This document shows positions 1 to 11,513 of a stretch of DNA of 64,000 bases, piece after piece. The stretch spans positions 57,912,081-57,976,080 of the forward strand of contig NC_088792.1 in the NCBI RefSeq assembly GCF_011386835.1, written 5' to 3'. The notes beneath the pieces are model-generated. The model was not told where the DNA came from. It did not search any database and saw only the letters and a list, made by a program, of their open reading frames with translations. Both the position numbers and the translations under genes were made by a program. How positions within the stretch are numbered: the first letter of the stretch is position 1; each line of letters starts with the position of its first letter. This DNA comes from Chrysemys picta bellii. Lineage: Eukaryota > Chordata > Testudines > Emydidae.

Positions 1-2510
1 CTGACTTTCTCTGTTTTTGGTTGCTCACATTGAGGCCTATTTTACTGTATCTTCAAGAGTGAAATTAATTGAACTATTTTCACCTTTTTACTGGAATTTT
101 ATTAGAGGACATAAGGTAGGAACATGATTGTGTTTATTATGATCCACACTACATATTTGTGTTTTAAAAGAGCCTTGAATGTTTTGACTAATTCAGCATT
201 CTAAAGGTAGATTTTTATTTGTATGAGAACAAATTCAAAATTTTAACTTTAATAGTGCAAAGAACATATTCATTCATACACTGACTGATAAGCGATCATA
301 GCAGTAAAAAAAAAAACCCTCTGGAATGGGCTCGTTCTACTATATTATAAGGATTATTTTGCAGCTTCTAACACCTCATTAAAAGTTTACTTTTCAAGTC
401 TACCAAAGACTGCACTGCCAATGTGTCTCATTGGTTCAAAAGAAAATCACTCAAATTCATACCTTATCTATGCTATCTTAAATATGAGATGATCCAATCA
501 ATGAATGGTTATACTCTATTGGTATCTTGGAGGAAATATAAATAAAGTTCCTGGAAATATCCCAATGTAGCTTTCCTCTAATAGTTTGGTCATAGAACTT
601 CACACTTTCAGTCTTTACACACAATGTTATGAAGCATCTTGAATGACAATCTTGATATCTTCATTACTAGAGGATACTTATGCAAAGAAATCACCATCCT
701 TCAATTTCTACACATGATAGAAGATAAAAAAAAATTGCCAAAAATATGTTCTTTCTAGTTGATCATTTGGCACTGACCAGTGTTAAAGTATTCTCCCTTC
801 AGATTTCCTGTTCAACTCTGATACATAAATTATATCTTGTCTTATCCCCTCATTTAAAAGGGATCTTTTTGCTGCTAAAGGCAAATCCTACTTCCTGTCC
901 CCCGGGAGGAGTTGTTCAGATGCAGTGGTCCCAGTGTTTACATGCAGCTGGAAGCGAACCTCCAAGCCCGGCAAGAGAACAAGAGTGACGTATTTATTTT
1001 ACATGCTTATTTTTAGAGCACAAATTGCTGTGCTGATAAAACCTTATCCAGCAAGGCACTTAAGTACATTTTACTTTAAGCATATGACTTCAATGGAACT
1101 ATTCACGTGCTTCTTGTATATAAATGATAAGGACTCTAAAATAATGAACTGATCCAAAGTTATAGCGTTTTATTAACTGTCCTTTAGTTAGGGATAAGGA
1201 TCAACAGAAAATAAAAAACCAAAAGAGACAAACCAGAGACAAAGAATGGTTTGAGGGTGGGACCTGGACAAATGCGGGGCGGGAGGGAGGGGGGAGACAA
1301 AAGAGGAAGAGCGCAAGTAAATAAAAAAAATTGTCAGAAAAATAAAGAAAATGACATGAAGATAAAAGGAGAAAATGAAAAAGGAAGATGAGAAAGAAGG
1401 TCATAAAGCTGTAGGGGAAACCAGGTGGGAAAATCAAGAGGAGGTATACAAACAGGGGGAAAAGGGGAGGTCTGTAGTGGACTGGGCAGGGCACGTAAGG
1501 TGTAAATCCGGCTTTGGGACTGGGGCAAGGGAAAGAATCTTAAGGGCAGTTATGTCCTTGCTGGGGGATAGGGAGTGGAGCATATCAACCAATTTTCCCC
1601 CTCCAATTCAAACACTGTATGAATTAATGTTCAAGTAAATTAAGGAAGTGTGAACACATGGAATACGATCCAGTTCCCCTTCCTTGACACATTTGCCCTA
1701 TTATTATCAGAGATGATTAAGACAAAGGAGTTTCACAGTAAACAAGTTAAAAGCTTTAGTAATTTTGTTCTGTGGCTTCTTACGTATGAATGTTTAAAAG
1801 CTTTTTTAAAAACCCAGTAATTCTCCAGTCAATTGCACCTACTGAACCTTTCAAAGCTCACTGAATGAAATAGAAAAAACACTACCTTCTCTCTGCTTGA
1901 TACATTCAGAGTATGCCAAAGTCTTTTGACTGTACCAGTCCCAAGAATCGGTAGTATGCTTAGATTTCTGAATGCTATTGCTAACCCCGGTATTAATTAG
2001 CCCTACTTTGTGTTTTAATAGCCCCACTCCCTGCTTTCTAGCTCCTGTGGCTCATTTTCATTTATACAATTACTAAAAGAAAATGGTAGTTTTGTTCTTA
2101 TTTTTCCTTGCCCCCAAAATATTAAAACATGTTGGGTGAACTCCTGGTCTGATTAACTCAAGACTAAATAAACATTTCATCCCTAGATTTTCCAAATTCT
2201 CTTGCCTCAAACTATCTAGCCTGAAGTACTTTCTCAGTGCCCTTCCCAGAGAATGAGACACCACTCACTAATAACTAAGGGTATTCACTTAATCAATGTA
2301 TGTCACACTGAAAATGTACCTGTTCTCTCTGAAGAAAATATAATTTGCCAAAGCACTTTCTGTAACAGTGATCTTCTTTTAGTAGTATGTCTTGCAGCCT
2401 TTTCATGATTATTTTAAACCTGTCTAAGGATATTTCACATGTTTAAGCAGCTCTAATTTCACTTCCAATTAATTGCATAATGCACTGGAAGCATAATGGT
2501 AGGTATATAG
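1..2510. other. AT-rich unique sequence, no gene recognised
   Basis: No coding region, terminal inverted repeats or LINE motifs are recognisable. The only compositional feature is a purine-rich stretch around 1250-1480 with G-runs and poly-A patches. Open frames in it are short and low-complexity, so they are not called. Confidence 0.6.
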
Positions 2511-2580
2511 GGTGAAATCCTGATCCCATTGAAAACAATAGCAAAACTCCCATTGGCTTTAACAGGGCCAGGATTTCACC
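2511..2580. repeat. Short palindromic MITE-like repeat
   Basis: A 70-bp imperfect palindrome: it opens with GGTGAAATCCTG and closes with CAGGATTTCACC, and the two halves meet near the middle as CCCATTG-type motifs. I recall this as an old, widespread sauropsid DNA-transposon relic. The palindrome is seen directly; the family is recalled, not checked. Confidence 0.5.
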
Positions 2581-3371
2581 CTGTCTCCCTCTCTCTTTGT
2601 CAGAAGGTAGTTGTGGATATGGAGATTTTTTTTTTAATTTCTGTTCTGCACTTAGCCAATCAGAATGATGTTAGATTATAGCTGCCCTGCCCTGATCAGC
2701 TGGAAAACATGGGCCCATCTTCAATATTGTAAATCAGCGACAGAGGTCAATTGGGAATACTTAACTTGTTAGGTTCAAATTCTCCAGCTAGCATGGAGGT
2801 CATATCTTAAGAGAAGTTTTCTGTTTGTACAGTAATGGCAAGTGCAACAGTTCATATTCCCCATCATGTTATACCCAGTGGCAAGCTGGCCAACAGAAAG
2901 CTGCACTTGTTTTATGAGGCGAACGTTCCCCACATTCCAAATTAAGCATTTCTGTTGTTTTCAGATACAAACAGATGTGTTCTGTACCTAAGGGAAGCTT
3001 TCAAAATATGGAAGTAAAACAGAAGAAGTTGATGTGAAACCACAACAGTGCTTGACCTGTCTCCGTTCATCAATAATCCAAACTTTTGCTGCTGCTGCTG
3101 CTGCTGCTGGCAGAATTCTGTTGAATTTCATTTTATTTGTTTGCTTTGGCTTTTGCCCTCAAATATGCAAAAGCAATGAAGGATATAAATATTAAATAAG
3201 TCAAGCTAATTGGGTTTTTATTAATCAAATTCATGTTTATCTTCTGAGTCCTAATTGTTATATGCACTGTCGCTCAACTTTGTTAAAGAAAACCTGGTGT
3301 CCTGAGACAAGAAATCTACATATTTAGCCTTCCCAAGTCATCTTGTGTTCTACAGGTCAAATCCTCTAGAC
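2581..3371. other. Unique sequence with a small TGC microsatellite
   Basis: No gene is seen. Positions 3087-3109 are an uninterrupted TGC triplet run of about seven units, in a pyrimidine-rich setting with no open frame that would make it a polyglutamine, polyalanine or polyleucine tract. Confidence 0.55.
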
Positions 3372-3474
3372 TAGAGATGAGTCAGAGTGTTTCGATCCAG
3401 AATTGATTTTTTCCAAAATTCAAGGGTCTTTGCATCCATGTTTTTTGGTTTGGGCTCATCTCTACTCAGTACCA
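3372..3474. repeat. MITE with TAGAGATGAG terminal inverted repeats
   Basis: The segment begins TAGAGATGAGTC and ends CTCATCTCTA, giving a terminal inverted repeat of about 10-12 bp. The interior has stretches such as TTTGGTTTGGGC that recur in related form at 24.79-24.96 kb. The ends start and finish in TA, so a TA-target element is possible; the superfamily is not proven. Confidence 0.45.
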
Positions 3475-4392
3475 GCATAAAAATTGTTCTCTTATAACAT
3501 TCATCAATGTTTCCTTGACTATGTGTCCTGCTGTGACTATGCACAGATTCCCTTTACCTGCACATCAAGCTTTCTCATGACTACAGAAGAGTTCTGAAGG
3601 CAAATTTTCAACTTCAGATGTCCATGAGAGTCAGAATGATAGGGTAATAATAAATCAGAATTGCTATTCTTTCTTTAAGGTAGTGCCTGGATGCCCCTGT
3701 AGTGGAGTCACTGGGCAGGGGCCCTCTCCCAAATAATCCTTTGTCCCCAATCCCCTCTCCCCATGTTTATAATTTAGATTATATGTTGACTGTATCTTTA
3801 CAAAGAATAATAATGAAAAGCTTTGAGTGGTGAGTCAGACTGGGGGAAGGGTAAGAGAGAAGGGCAGCAGAGGAAAGCTATGGGAGAAGGGGGAAAGGGT
3901 AGCATTGAACAGGTAGTGAGGGGAAGAAGAATCAGAGTGGCAAAATTGAGCTGGGCTTCCATGGCCCTCTGTGACTGTCAGTGCTGCAGCTGGGCCCTGG
4001 TGAAGGACTCCACCTCCCACCATTAATTAAAGGTGAAACTGCCCCAGCAATGAGGAAGCCACAGACCTAGACTGCAGTTCTTGTAAAATGAACCTGAAAA
4101 GATTTAGTTTTCAAGAGGCATCACCAGTGACCTGCATGTTAGCACTCAAAAAATGATTTTCTGTACTGAGAAAGAGATCCTGACAAACCTCTTAGTTTTT
4201 CTTATGGGGTAGATTTGGGGTGGGGGGTAGGGCTAGCACAAGACTTTTGAATTTTCATGGGGAAAAGAACTCTATTTGATTTTTTCCTTTAAACAAACAA
4301 ACCCCTACTTTTTATTGCCATCCTATTCTGGGTCTCTTTATCTCACTCACAGACATTTGCCATTCTCTCTTCCTCACCTATGCTCATCCTTT
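3475..4392. other. Unique sequence, nothing recognised
   Basis: No gene or clear repeat is seen. A G/A-rich block at 3840-3930 produces short open frames on both strands; these look compositional. Confidence 0.5.
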
Positions 4393-4550
4393 TCATAGAA
4401 TATTAGGGTTAGAAGGGAATTCAGGAGGTCATCTAGTCCAACCCCCAGACAGATTTTTGCCCCAGCTCCCTAAATGGCCTCCTCAAGGATTGAGCTCACA
4501 ACCTGACATTAAGCAGGCCAATGTGCAAACCACTGAGCTATCCCTCCCCT
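4393..4550 (-). repeat. tRNA-derived SINE of turtle Cry/PolIII type
   Basis: Read on the minus strand, the element starts with a tRNA-like head: a box-A-like TAGCTCAGTGGT near 4540 and a box-B-like GGTTGTGAGCTCAATCC near 4495. The body ends with the CR1-like tail 'ctagatgacctcctga...' and a terminal ATTCTATGA at 4393-4401. A tRNA(Lys)-related head joined to a CR1-type 3' end is the known design of cryptodiran turtle SINEs, which borrow the CR1 reverse transcriptase. No clear target duplication is visible. This is the strongest single taxonomic marker in the window. Confidence 0.75.
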
Positions 4551-6430
4551 CACATAATTACTGCCAGGCTTCAGGGGCCAACACACACCAAAAAAATCTT
4601 GATTAGCCTGAGGAGTTAACCACAGGAGGGTTGAGGGGGTCTTCACATGGCACCCCTTTGGCAGGTGGGAGGCACTTCATACACTGAGGCCTGGCCTGGA
4701 TGTGTGGCAGCTGCTGTAGGGAGGAAGCTTTGATTAAAGGTCTTCATTCTCCCCAACCTCCCCAGAAGCAGAGCACCTGCTCAGCAACGTGCCCTGTTAC
4801 ATCCAGCCCTGGTTCCCCAAGAAAGCCAGGAGCTTTTGTTTAGAATTTACTATTGCGTGTCTTTCATCTCCCAGAAACTATAAAAGTACTATACTCTGGT
4901 ATGAAGGGACTAAGCAAGGCCTCTGTACCACTTATGCTGTGGTGGAATTGCTTGAGGAAAGGGGTGAGCGGTTTCTGGTTGAGAAGATTACCCTCAGTAT
5001 AGGCTACAAGTGGGCCAGGGAATGGGGCCATAGGATCTATGATCACATGGATCCAATGGCCCTTAATTCTCACATAAGCCCATAAGTAGTTGCCATGTAA
5101 GTAGCTGCACTTCAGTCTCTAACCCTGACCTTGGTTAGGGGGATAGATTTTTGGCTCCCTAGCATTTCACCCACCTACAGCTCACTTACCTGGACTTTAT
5201 TCGTGTGATACAAATTTCACTCTGAAGGAATAAAAATGTTAATGAAAGTCCACAGAAAAGAGTCCCATCCCTGTATTCTATACTATCACGTAGAGACCTG
5301 TTTTTTGGCTTCCCAATGCTGGGACAAGGGATGTTGCAAAGACACAATAAGCAAAGACTGGTAGGGAGAGAAAGAGTTGTGAAGGACCTTGATGGTGAAG
5401 ACAAGAAGCTTGAACGTGTTGTGGTGAAACAAGAGGAGATGGTGGATGTAAAAGAACAGTTCCATGCCACCAAAAAGATGTGCAGTATAATTTTAAATAC
5501 CATACTGTATATTTTATTAATACATTTAACATACAGTCTAGATTGACTCTTCAAAAAGACGAGTGGTGGTTAACATACTCTTACAGGAAAAACTTCATTT
5601 ACCTGGTTAACAAGCAGCCTGTAATATTTAGTTTGTCCACAGAGTAACCAACACTTACTATAGAATTTCTCAAAAATTGTAGTTAGCATGACAGACTTTA
5701 CTATCTTTGTTCTTTGTTATTTCTGAACATGCATCATCTTAAACCTTTTGGTTTCCTTGCTAACATGATGTGATTCACAGCTTGTGGTTAAAAGGTCTGG
5801 CTTTTATTTCTGAAATTTCTGCTATGACCAAGAGAATATGTGCTGAAATATAGATAGATTGTGGTGCTCAGCTAAAAAAAAAATACTTTTTTTGTGACCA
5901 CCATTTAGTTATAATAAGAGTCATCTTAAGTCCTGGGACAATTGTCTTGACATAATTGCAGTAGAATATTGGTACATCAAAAACATAATGGTTGTGCAAT
6001 TGCAAACATTTAATATTTAAAAGGAAAAGCAGCACTAATATGATGCATATACATGTGAATAGTTCGTTAATATAATTTCTAATTAGCATAGGTACACTTT
6101 AAACGTATTGAAAGATTATTTCTTGCACATCAAAAGGTGTAACACTGTGCATTACACAGAGCAAACACCTCCTGAAATAGCAGGTAAATGGTAATTAAAT
6201 TATAGTTAAACTAGAAATCAGGCACCAAATCTGAGTACTTTTCTAATTAGGATGCAATCTGTTGGTTTGTAATGGGAAAGATGTGGCTCAAGGTATTTTG
6301 ACATAAAATATGGCAGTAAAATTGCTTTTGTAGCAAGTTAATACACAGCTGTTCCTAAGCAAGCACAATTTTTATTCTTAAGGTTTAAGCACTACAGAAA
6401 AAACATATTAAAAACAATACCAGAACCTAC
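4551..6430. other. Intergenic sequence without a recognised gene
   Basis: No gene is recognised. An open frame of about 98 codons at 4789-5085 matches no family I know. The stretch 5330-5470 (with 'aaggaccttgatggtgaag') resembles the 3' part of old LINEs, but this cannot be settled by eye. From 5560 to 6430 the sequence is AT-rich and unique in appearance. Confidence 0.45.
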
Positions 6431-6620
6431 ATGCATGCTAATAAGCTTACCAGAGATCACCCAGCTCCAACATGGGCTCTGGCTGGTAATTGGTCTTTCA
6501 AATCCCCCACAGGGGTTTTTCCTGTGGTCACAAGTTCCTCGGTTTCAGCTCTGAACAGGCACCCTCATGACTCTGTGGATCACTCATCCAGTTTGAGCTT
6601 TTGAAGAGACTGTGAATAGG
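6431..6620. other. Left flank of a hAT insertion, possible old LTR-element DNA
   Basis: This moderately GC-rich segment and its continuation at 6862-6960 would be contiguous without the element at 6621-6861. They look like a degenerate retroelement, but no LTR ends, primer site or protein motif could be confirmed. Confidence 0.25.
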
Positions 6621-6861
6621 CAGGCCCGCTCTTGGGGGGGAGAAGGGGGCAATTGCCCAGGGATCTGGGACTCCCAGCCGCCGCTACCGCAGCAGCAGCC
6701 TTTAAAATCTCCTGGGTGGGCTGCAGGGCTCCTAGGCACGCGCGGGGTGGTACCGGCAGAGACGAAGGCAGCCAGGTGGGCACGTGGAAGCCCTGGCCAT
6801 GCTGGAAGAATGCCCATTGACTGTTCTGCCATGGGGCCCGGAATTGCTGTCGGCGGGCCTG
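6621..6861. mobile_element. Short non-autonomous hAT element, perfect 8-bp target duplication
   Basis: The ends are CAGGCCCGC and GCGGGCCTG, a 9-bp terminal inverted repeat. It is flanked on both sides by the identical octamer TGAATAGG (6613-6620 and 6862-6869), as expected for hAT transposition. The interior is GC-rich with no transposase. Open frames crossing it (6584-6940) are spurious. Confidence 0.75.
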
Positions 6862-6869
6862 TGAATAGG

Positions 6870-8335
6870 TAATCAGCCAGACTTTTCTGCTCAAAGCAAA
6901 GCCTCAAAAAAGGAGGTTGGGTCATTTGCATTCCCCTCACCCCAAGTATGTCCTAGGAAATTCACTTGTCTTGTATTGTCCCCAAAAGTCCTTTGCAGTT
7001 CCTAACACTTCCTGGAGTTTGCATTAATCATGTCTCCTCTAACAGTTACATACAATTCCACAATAAAACATAAACTCCTAAAATACTTAATTCAATAAGA
7101 TTTAACTTAGTTCTATAAGGTATGTCCAGGATAGTGTCATTTGTCACAAACTGTTTTAACTAACTGAGGCAAGGATGAAGACTAGAAACACATGAAATGA
7201 GTGTGACTATACAGAGATAATCAGCTTGACCCCCCAAGACTGTGTAGGTATAGTCTTTGGGCCATACAGTACATTTATGCCAAAATTAGTTTGCTACTTC
7301 ATTTCTAGCATCACCATGATGACAGAAGTTAACTGCATGATTATCAGGTGGGAGTATAATAACTGTAATGGGAGTTGCTGTGTAATTACCATTTGATCCA
7401 ATGGAACTGGTGTATTTTTGTCATTATGGGATGCCCTAATCACAGTAGGGGAAGTACTATGAGTACAGGCTGGCAGTGGAGGCCTGTTTTGCCCCACTGG
7501 AGTAGTTGCAGTCTCTGAAAATCAGACATGAACATTTCCTGGTGTTAGGTGATTTTTAATGTGGCAGAGGAGATGTTTGAGTATTGTGAAATTGTTTTAA
7601 AATAGTAGTTACTCTATCCCTTTGATCCAGTGTTTAGAACAGAAAGTAGAGAAGAGGCAACCAGTAGCATTCTTATTGAAACCGAAAACACTGGAGAGGA
7701 GGAGAGAGAAAGAAACCCAGAACCTGTATTTTTAACACCTTACTACAACTCCTTCTTCGTTCATGAACAGAACAAGTTGTCTGCTAGTTAGCAAGCTGTT
7801 GAATATCTCCAAAAATCAAAGATTTTCTGCAGCATGGAACAGACAAAAAACAACCACTGTGAGCTATCTGTAGGAGGATATAGTAGTACCAATCAATTAT
7901 GTATCAGTGTCCACACATTATCCACTCTAGGAAAAAGAGTATCCACTGGTAGTCTAAGAGACAAAGGCAAATGCATATGTATACATGTATTTTAAATGGG
8001 GTTCTTAAAATAAGTAACCATATTTTAAAAATTCTATCTACAATGTTAGTTCACAGTCTAAAAGCTCTCAGTGCTGTTTGTGTTACCAGTGCCTTAATAG
8101 CTTCAATCTCAATGATACATTTAATATCAAATAATTCATAATGAATCATGATTGTAATGTTTGTCTCTATTTTTTCTTTGCAATAAACAGTGAGTAGTTC
8201 AAGATTTTCTCAAATTTACTTATTCAAATTTGCTGAAAAATTTCTGCCAATAATTCTTGGTCTTGCAGGTCACTGTGAGCACACAAATTCCAAGCTGGGT
8301 TGGTTAAATCTGATTGAATACATGTGCTGTTCTGT
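6870..8335. other. Unique AT-rich sequence
   Basis: No gene or repeat with clear ends is recognised. The last 25 bases (8311-8335) match, in reverse complement, DNA found just beyond another CR1 copy at 34177-34201; see findings. Confidence 0.5.
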
Positions 8336-8430
8336 TCATAGAATCATAGAAGTGTAGGACTGGAAGGGACCTTGAGAGGTCATCTAGTCCAGTCCCCTGC
8401 ACTCAAGGCAGGACTACATAATACCTAAAC

Positions 8431-9384
8431 CAGAGGTTCTCAAACTGCGGTCCATTCAGGTGGTCTGCGGATAGTTCCCTCTAAGGTGCGTGCCTGGGCG
8501 GCCACATGTGAGAGAATGAAGGGCCACCCACCTAATTAGTGGAGCCGTGCAGGCGTGGCTCTGCTAATTAGGTGCCTGGACCCTGGAGAAGACACACATG
8601 TAAGGTGAGGTGGTGGCCTTGAGGGGAATAAGGGGTAGATGGGAGGGAGCAGTGGGGTGAGAAGGGGGGGTAGGAATTTGGGATGCGCAGGGCTGCGGTG
8701 CCCAGAGAAAGAGGCAACTTTGCCCAGTTCCAGGGTTGCGGCTTCCAGGCAGGGCCGGCTCCAGGCACCAGCTTGTCAAGCAGGTGCTTGGGGCGGTCAC
8801 TCCGGAGAGGGACGGCACGTCCAACTATTCGGCGCCAATTCGGCGGACGGTCCCTCACTCCGGCTCGGAGCGAAGGACCTCCCGCCGAATTGCCGACGCA
8901 GATCGCGATCGTGGTTTTTTTTTTTTGGCTGCTTGGGGCGGCCAAAACCCTGGAGCCGGCCCTGCTGCCAGGGAGAGACGGCCCTACTTCCTCGCCTCAA
9001 CTCTGTGGCTGCTGTGGCAGGGGAGAGACCCCCCTCCTTCCAAGCCCCAGCTCAGGGCCTGCCACAGCAGGGGAGAGAGGGAGAGATTCCCCCCTTCCTT
9101 CCCAGCCCCTGCTCAGGGGCTGCCATGGCAGGTAAGAGAGGGCACATCCATCGCATTAGAAAGGTAAGACTACTGATATTAAAATATGAGTTGTGTGCTT
9201 TTATTTGTAGAACAAAAACCCTTAATTATTGTTAAGTTTTTTTTATGTAATGCTTTTATCCAAAGCGCTTTACAATAGTTCACTAGGGGAAATTGCTGAG
9301 GGTCTTGGCGGACCACTTAATGATCTTTCCAAATGTTGTTTTTACCAAGTGGTCTGCGGGGAAAAAAAAGTTTGAGAACCACTG
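8431..9384. mobile_element. Non-autonomous hAT inserted in the CR1
   Basis: Ends are CAGAGGTTCTCAAAC and GTTTGAGAACCACTG, a typical Charlie-like hAT terminal repeat. The target duplication is ACCTAAAC (8423-8430) and ACCTAGAT (9385-9392), 6 of 8 identical, which suggests an old insertion. A second hAT (8750-8964) sits inside. The 130-200-codon open frames on both strands here come from GC-rich non-coding sequence. Confidence 0.8.
8750..8964. mobile_element. hAT nested inside the previous hAT
   Basis: Ends are CAGGGCCGGCTCCAGG and CCTGGAGCCGGCCCTG, a 16-bp nearly perfect inverted repeat. Target duplication: CTTCCAGG (8742-8749) and CTGCCAGG (8965-8972), 7 of 8. The 215-bp interior is CpG-rich with an 11-base T run near 8917-8928. 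It must be younger than its hAT host, which is younger than the CR1. Confidence 0.8.
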
Positions 9385-9610
9385 ACCTAGATCATTCCTG
9401 ACAGGTGTTTGTCTAACTTGTTCTTAAAAACCTCCAATGATGGAGATTCCACAATCTCCCTAGGCAATTTGTTCCAATGCTTAACTACCCTGTTACTTAT
9501 CACCTTATTATCTTCTAGGTGTTTGCAAACTAATTGCTTATTTGCTGTATTATCTTTCCTGGTACTGAAGTTAAGATGATTGGTCTGTAATTCCCCATAA
9601 TTCACTGCAA

Positions 9611-10151
9611 CTCTTTAAATGCCATGTCCAGTACTCACATATTCTAATTCAAAAGTTACTTTCTGTGTGAATATCACCCCATACAGTATGCAAACTTGCC
9701 TATAATAAAATTCCACTACATTACTCAGTTCTTAAAATTCTAACATCAATTGCACTTCAAGATGTCTGTGAAGCCTTAAATATTCAAGCTCGTGTTGTGA
9801 AATGGTAATATTCTGTACGGTTCTGTTAAATGTGTTCCCAAACCTGGTCTGTTGGTATGGTGGCTACTGATATGTTTGACCTGATCTATAACGAACCAGA
9901 GCAGTACAGCAGAGTATAGAGATATTTTTTTGTTCACTTCCATTGAACAAGAGAACCTTATTTGATGTGTAGCATGGAGAAGACTGATGCTCTGTATACC
10001 TATTCAGGATACAAGACCTCATCACTTTCTACTACCCTCCTCTTCATTTTTGCTCTGTACCTGCTCTTTCATGTTTTTTCTGACTTTTTTTCTTTTTTCT
10101 TTTATGTGCTTGTATCTTGCACTCGCAAACACTTTCCTTTCCAAGAGTAAT
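9611..10151. other. Unique sequence
   Basis: No gene recognised. A T-rich stretch at 10035-10105 yields a hydrophobic open frame of about 62 codons, judged compositional. Confidence 0.5.
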
Positions 10152-10400
10152 TCAAGAGGATGTTAAACAGCACTTATTAAAGTTAGACATTTTAAAATCA
10201 GCGTGTCCAGATAACTTGCAACCAAGAGTTTTAAAAGAGCTGGACAAGGAGGTCGCTGGACCATTAGTGTTGATTTTTCAATAAGTTTGGAACTCTGGGG
10301 AAGTTCCAGAAGATTGGAAGAAAGCTAGTATTGTGTCTATATTTAAATAGGGTAATCAGGACAACCCAGGTAATTATCTGACATTGATCCTGAGCAAAAT
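10152..10400 (+). mobile_element. CR1 LINE fragment from the start of the reverse transcriptase
   Basis: The + strand reads as CR1 ORF2 motifs: SACPDNLQPRVLKELDKE, then VPEDWKKASIV and NPGNY, interrupted by in-frame stops (for example at the 'caataag' and 'aaatagggt' sites). Both ends are truncated and neither the catalytic core nor the 3' end is present. Its strand is opposite to the CR1 at 8.3-9.6 kb. Confidence 0.7.
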
Positions 10401-11505
10401 AATGGAACAGCCAATGTGTGAGAATCAATGAATAAAGAAGGAAAGGAGAGTAATATCATTCAGTGTTTCCAAAATGGTGGGTTGAACATACCTTGAAAAT
10501 TTCCCCCCTACCAGCTGTTAGATCAGGAAAATAATAATAGATAATAACAGATAAGGTTGCAAGGAATCCCCTAACAGAAAACAGATTCTCTGGGTCTTAC
10601 TGTAAACTCCAGTATCTGTCATCTGGGTAGATGCCAGTCCGTCCACAATAAGTATACTCCCCTCCCCTATAGAAATGAAGCGATGGAATTGATGTATGTA
10701 AACCAAACAACTGGGGTTTTATTATGGGGAAACTGAGGTAGAATGAAAGGATGGGGAAAAGACACATACATTAACAACAGAAATTTATCTCTCTTACAGG
10801 TACAACAAGGTGGCCTAAAGCCAGGACCCAAATTATACCCACGGGAATACAAGGTAAGTAAATATGTTGACAATCACCCTCTGGCAGTCACTTAGGACCT
10901 CAATCCTTTGGCTCCCTCAGAGCCTCCGGAGAGGAGCACTAAGGCATCCCTCGATGACTTGTTTCTCCCTCCTTAAGTTCTTCAGATGGTGTAATGGCAG
11001 GCTTCTTCCAGATAATATGCGAATCTTAGGCGTCTGACTAATGCTGAAGATGATAAGTATCGGAGTCTTCCTGAGTACCTGTGAAAGCAACCCGCATGTT
11101 CTGCTGCTAGGATGGGCAGCCCTGGTCTGAGGTAACCGCCCGCTATTTAAAGGTTCTAGGGCGGGAAGCCCCTGGAGGAAACCCCCTAGAACTCCCGGGA
11201 AAATCCAGTTAGGTCTGGTATTTGTTTACAACTTAAGGTTCTATTAACAGTTGAGAAAAAGGCAGGAAAATGTCCCAACCATCTATCTATCTATCCATGT
11301 GACTAAACACTCCATTTATATCCAAAATGGATTCCTTTATAAACAAAGTGGATTCCAAACAAATAAAACAAAACACAATAAATCAATATCACAAACAGTA
11401 CAAACAGGCTTTAGGAGTTTGCCCCCAACACAGTACTCTCACCCTCATGACAGCAGGCATTAGCAGAGAGTGGGATATGGGTAGCAGCAGCAGTGTAGAG
11501 CCAGT
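10401..11505. other. Intergenic DNA, possible decayed LTR element
   Basis: A minus-strand AATAAA (TTTATT near 10717) sits in sequence with 'ggggaaactgagg', a motif common near turtle LTRs. An ATCT tetranucleotide run lies at about 11280-11296. No LTR ends or coding motifs could be fixed, so an element is suspected but not demonstrated. Confidence 0.3.
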
Positions 11506-11513
11506 GACTAGAT

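Larger units (their letters stand above)
8336..9610 (-). mobile_element. CR1 LINE 3' fragment, internally deleted and split by a hAT
   Basis: On the minus strand this is a CR1 copy in two pieces, 9385-9610 and 8336-8430. The outer piece encodes motifs such as HLEDNKVI, then jumps to [22 protein letters not shown], the conserved C-terminal end of CR1 ORF2, so most of the reverse transcriptase is deleted. The 3' end shows the CR1 signature 'gactggaagggacc...tctagtcc' (as seen on the + strand) and the ATTCTATG octamer. CR1 ORF2 is an endonuclease/reverse transcriptase; this copy cannot encode one. The hAT at 8431-9384 interrupts it. Confidence 0.8.

Noticed and set aside
4789..5085. 98-codon open frame with an ordinary protein-like composition
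   Set aside because: No domain or relative recognised, and no splice or promoter context. It is kept only as part of an unassigned interval.
8639..9235. Overlapping open frames of 143-198 codons on the + strand, with others on the minus strand
   Set aside because: They span the nested GC-rich hATs and cross their boundaries. Low stop density comes from composition.
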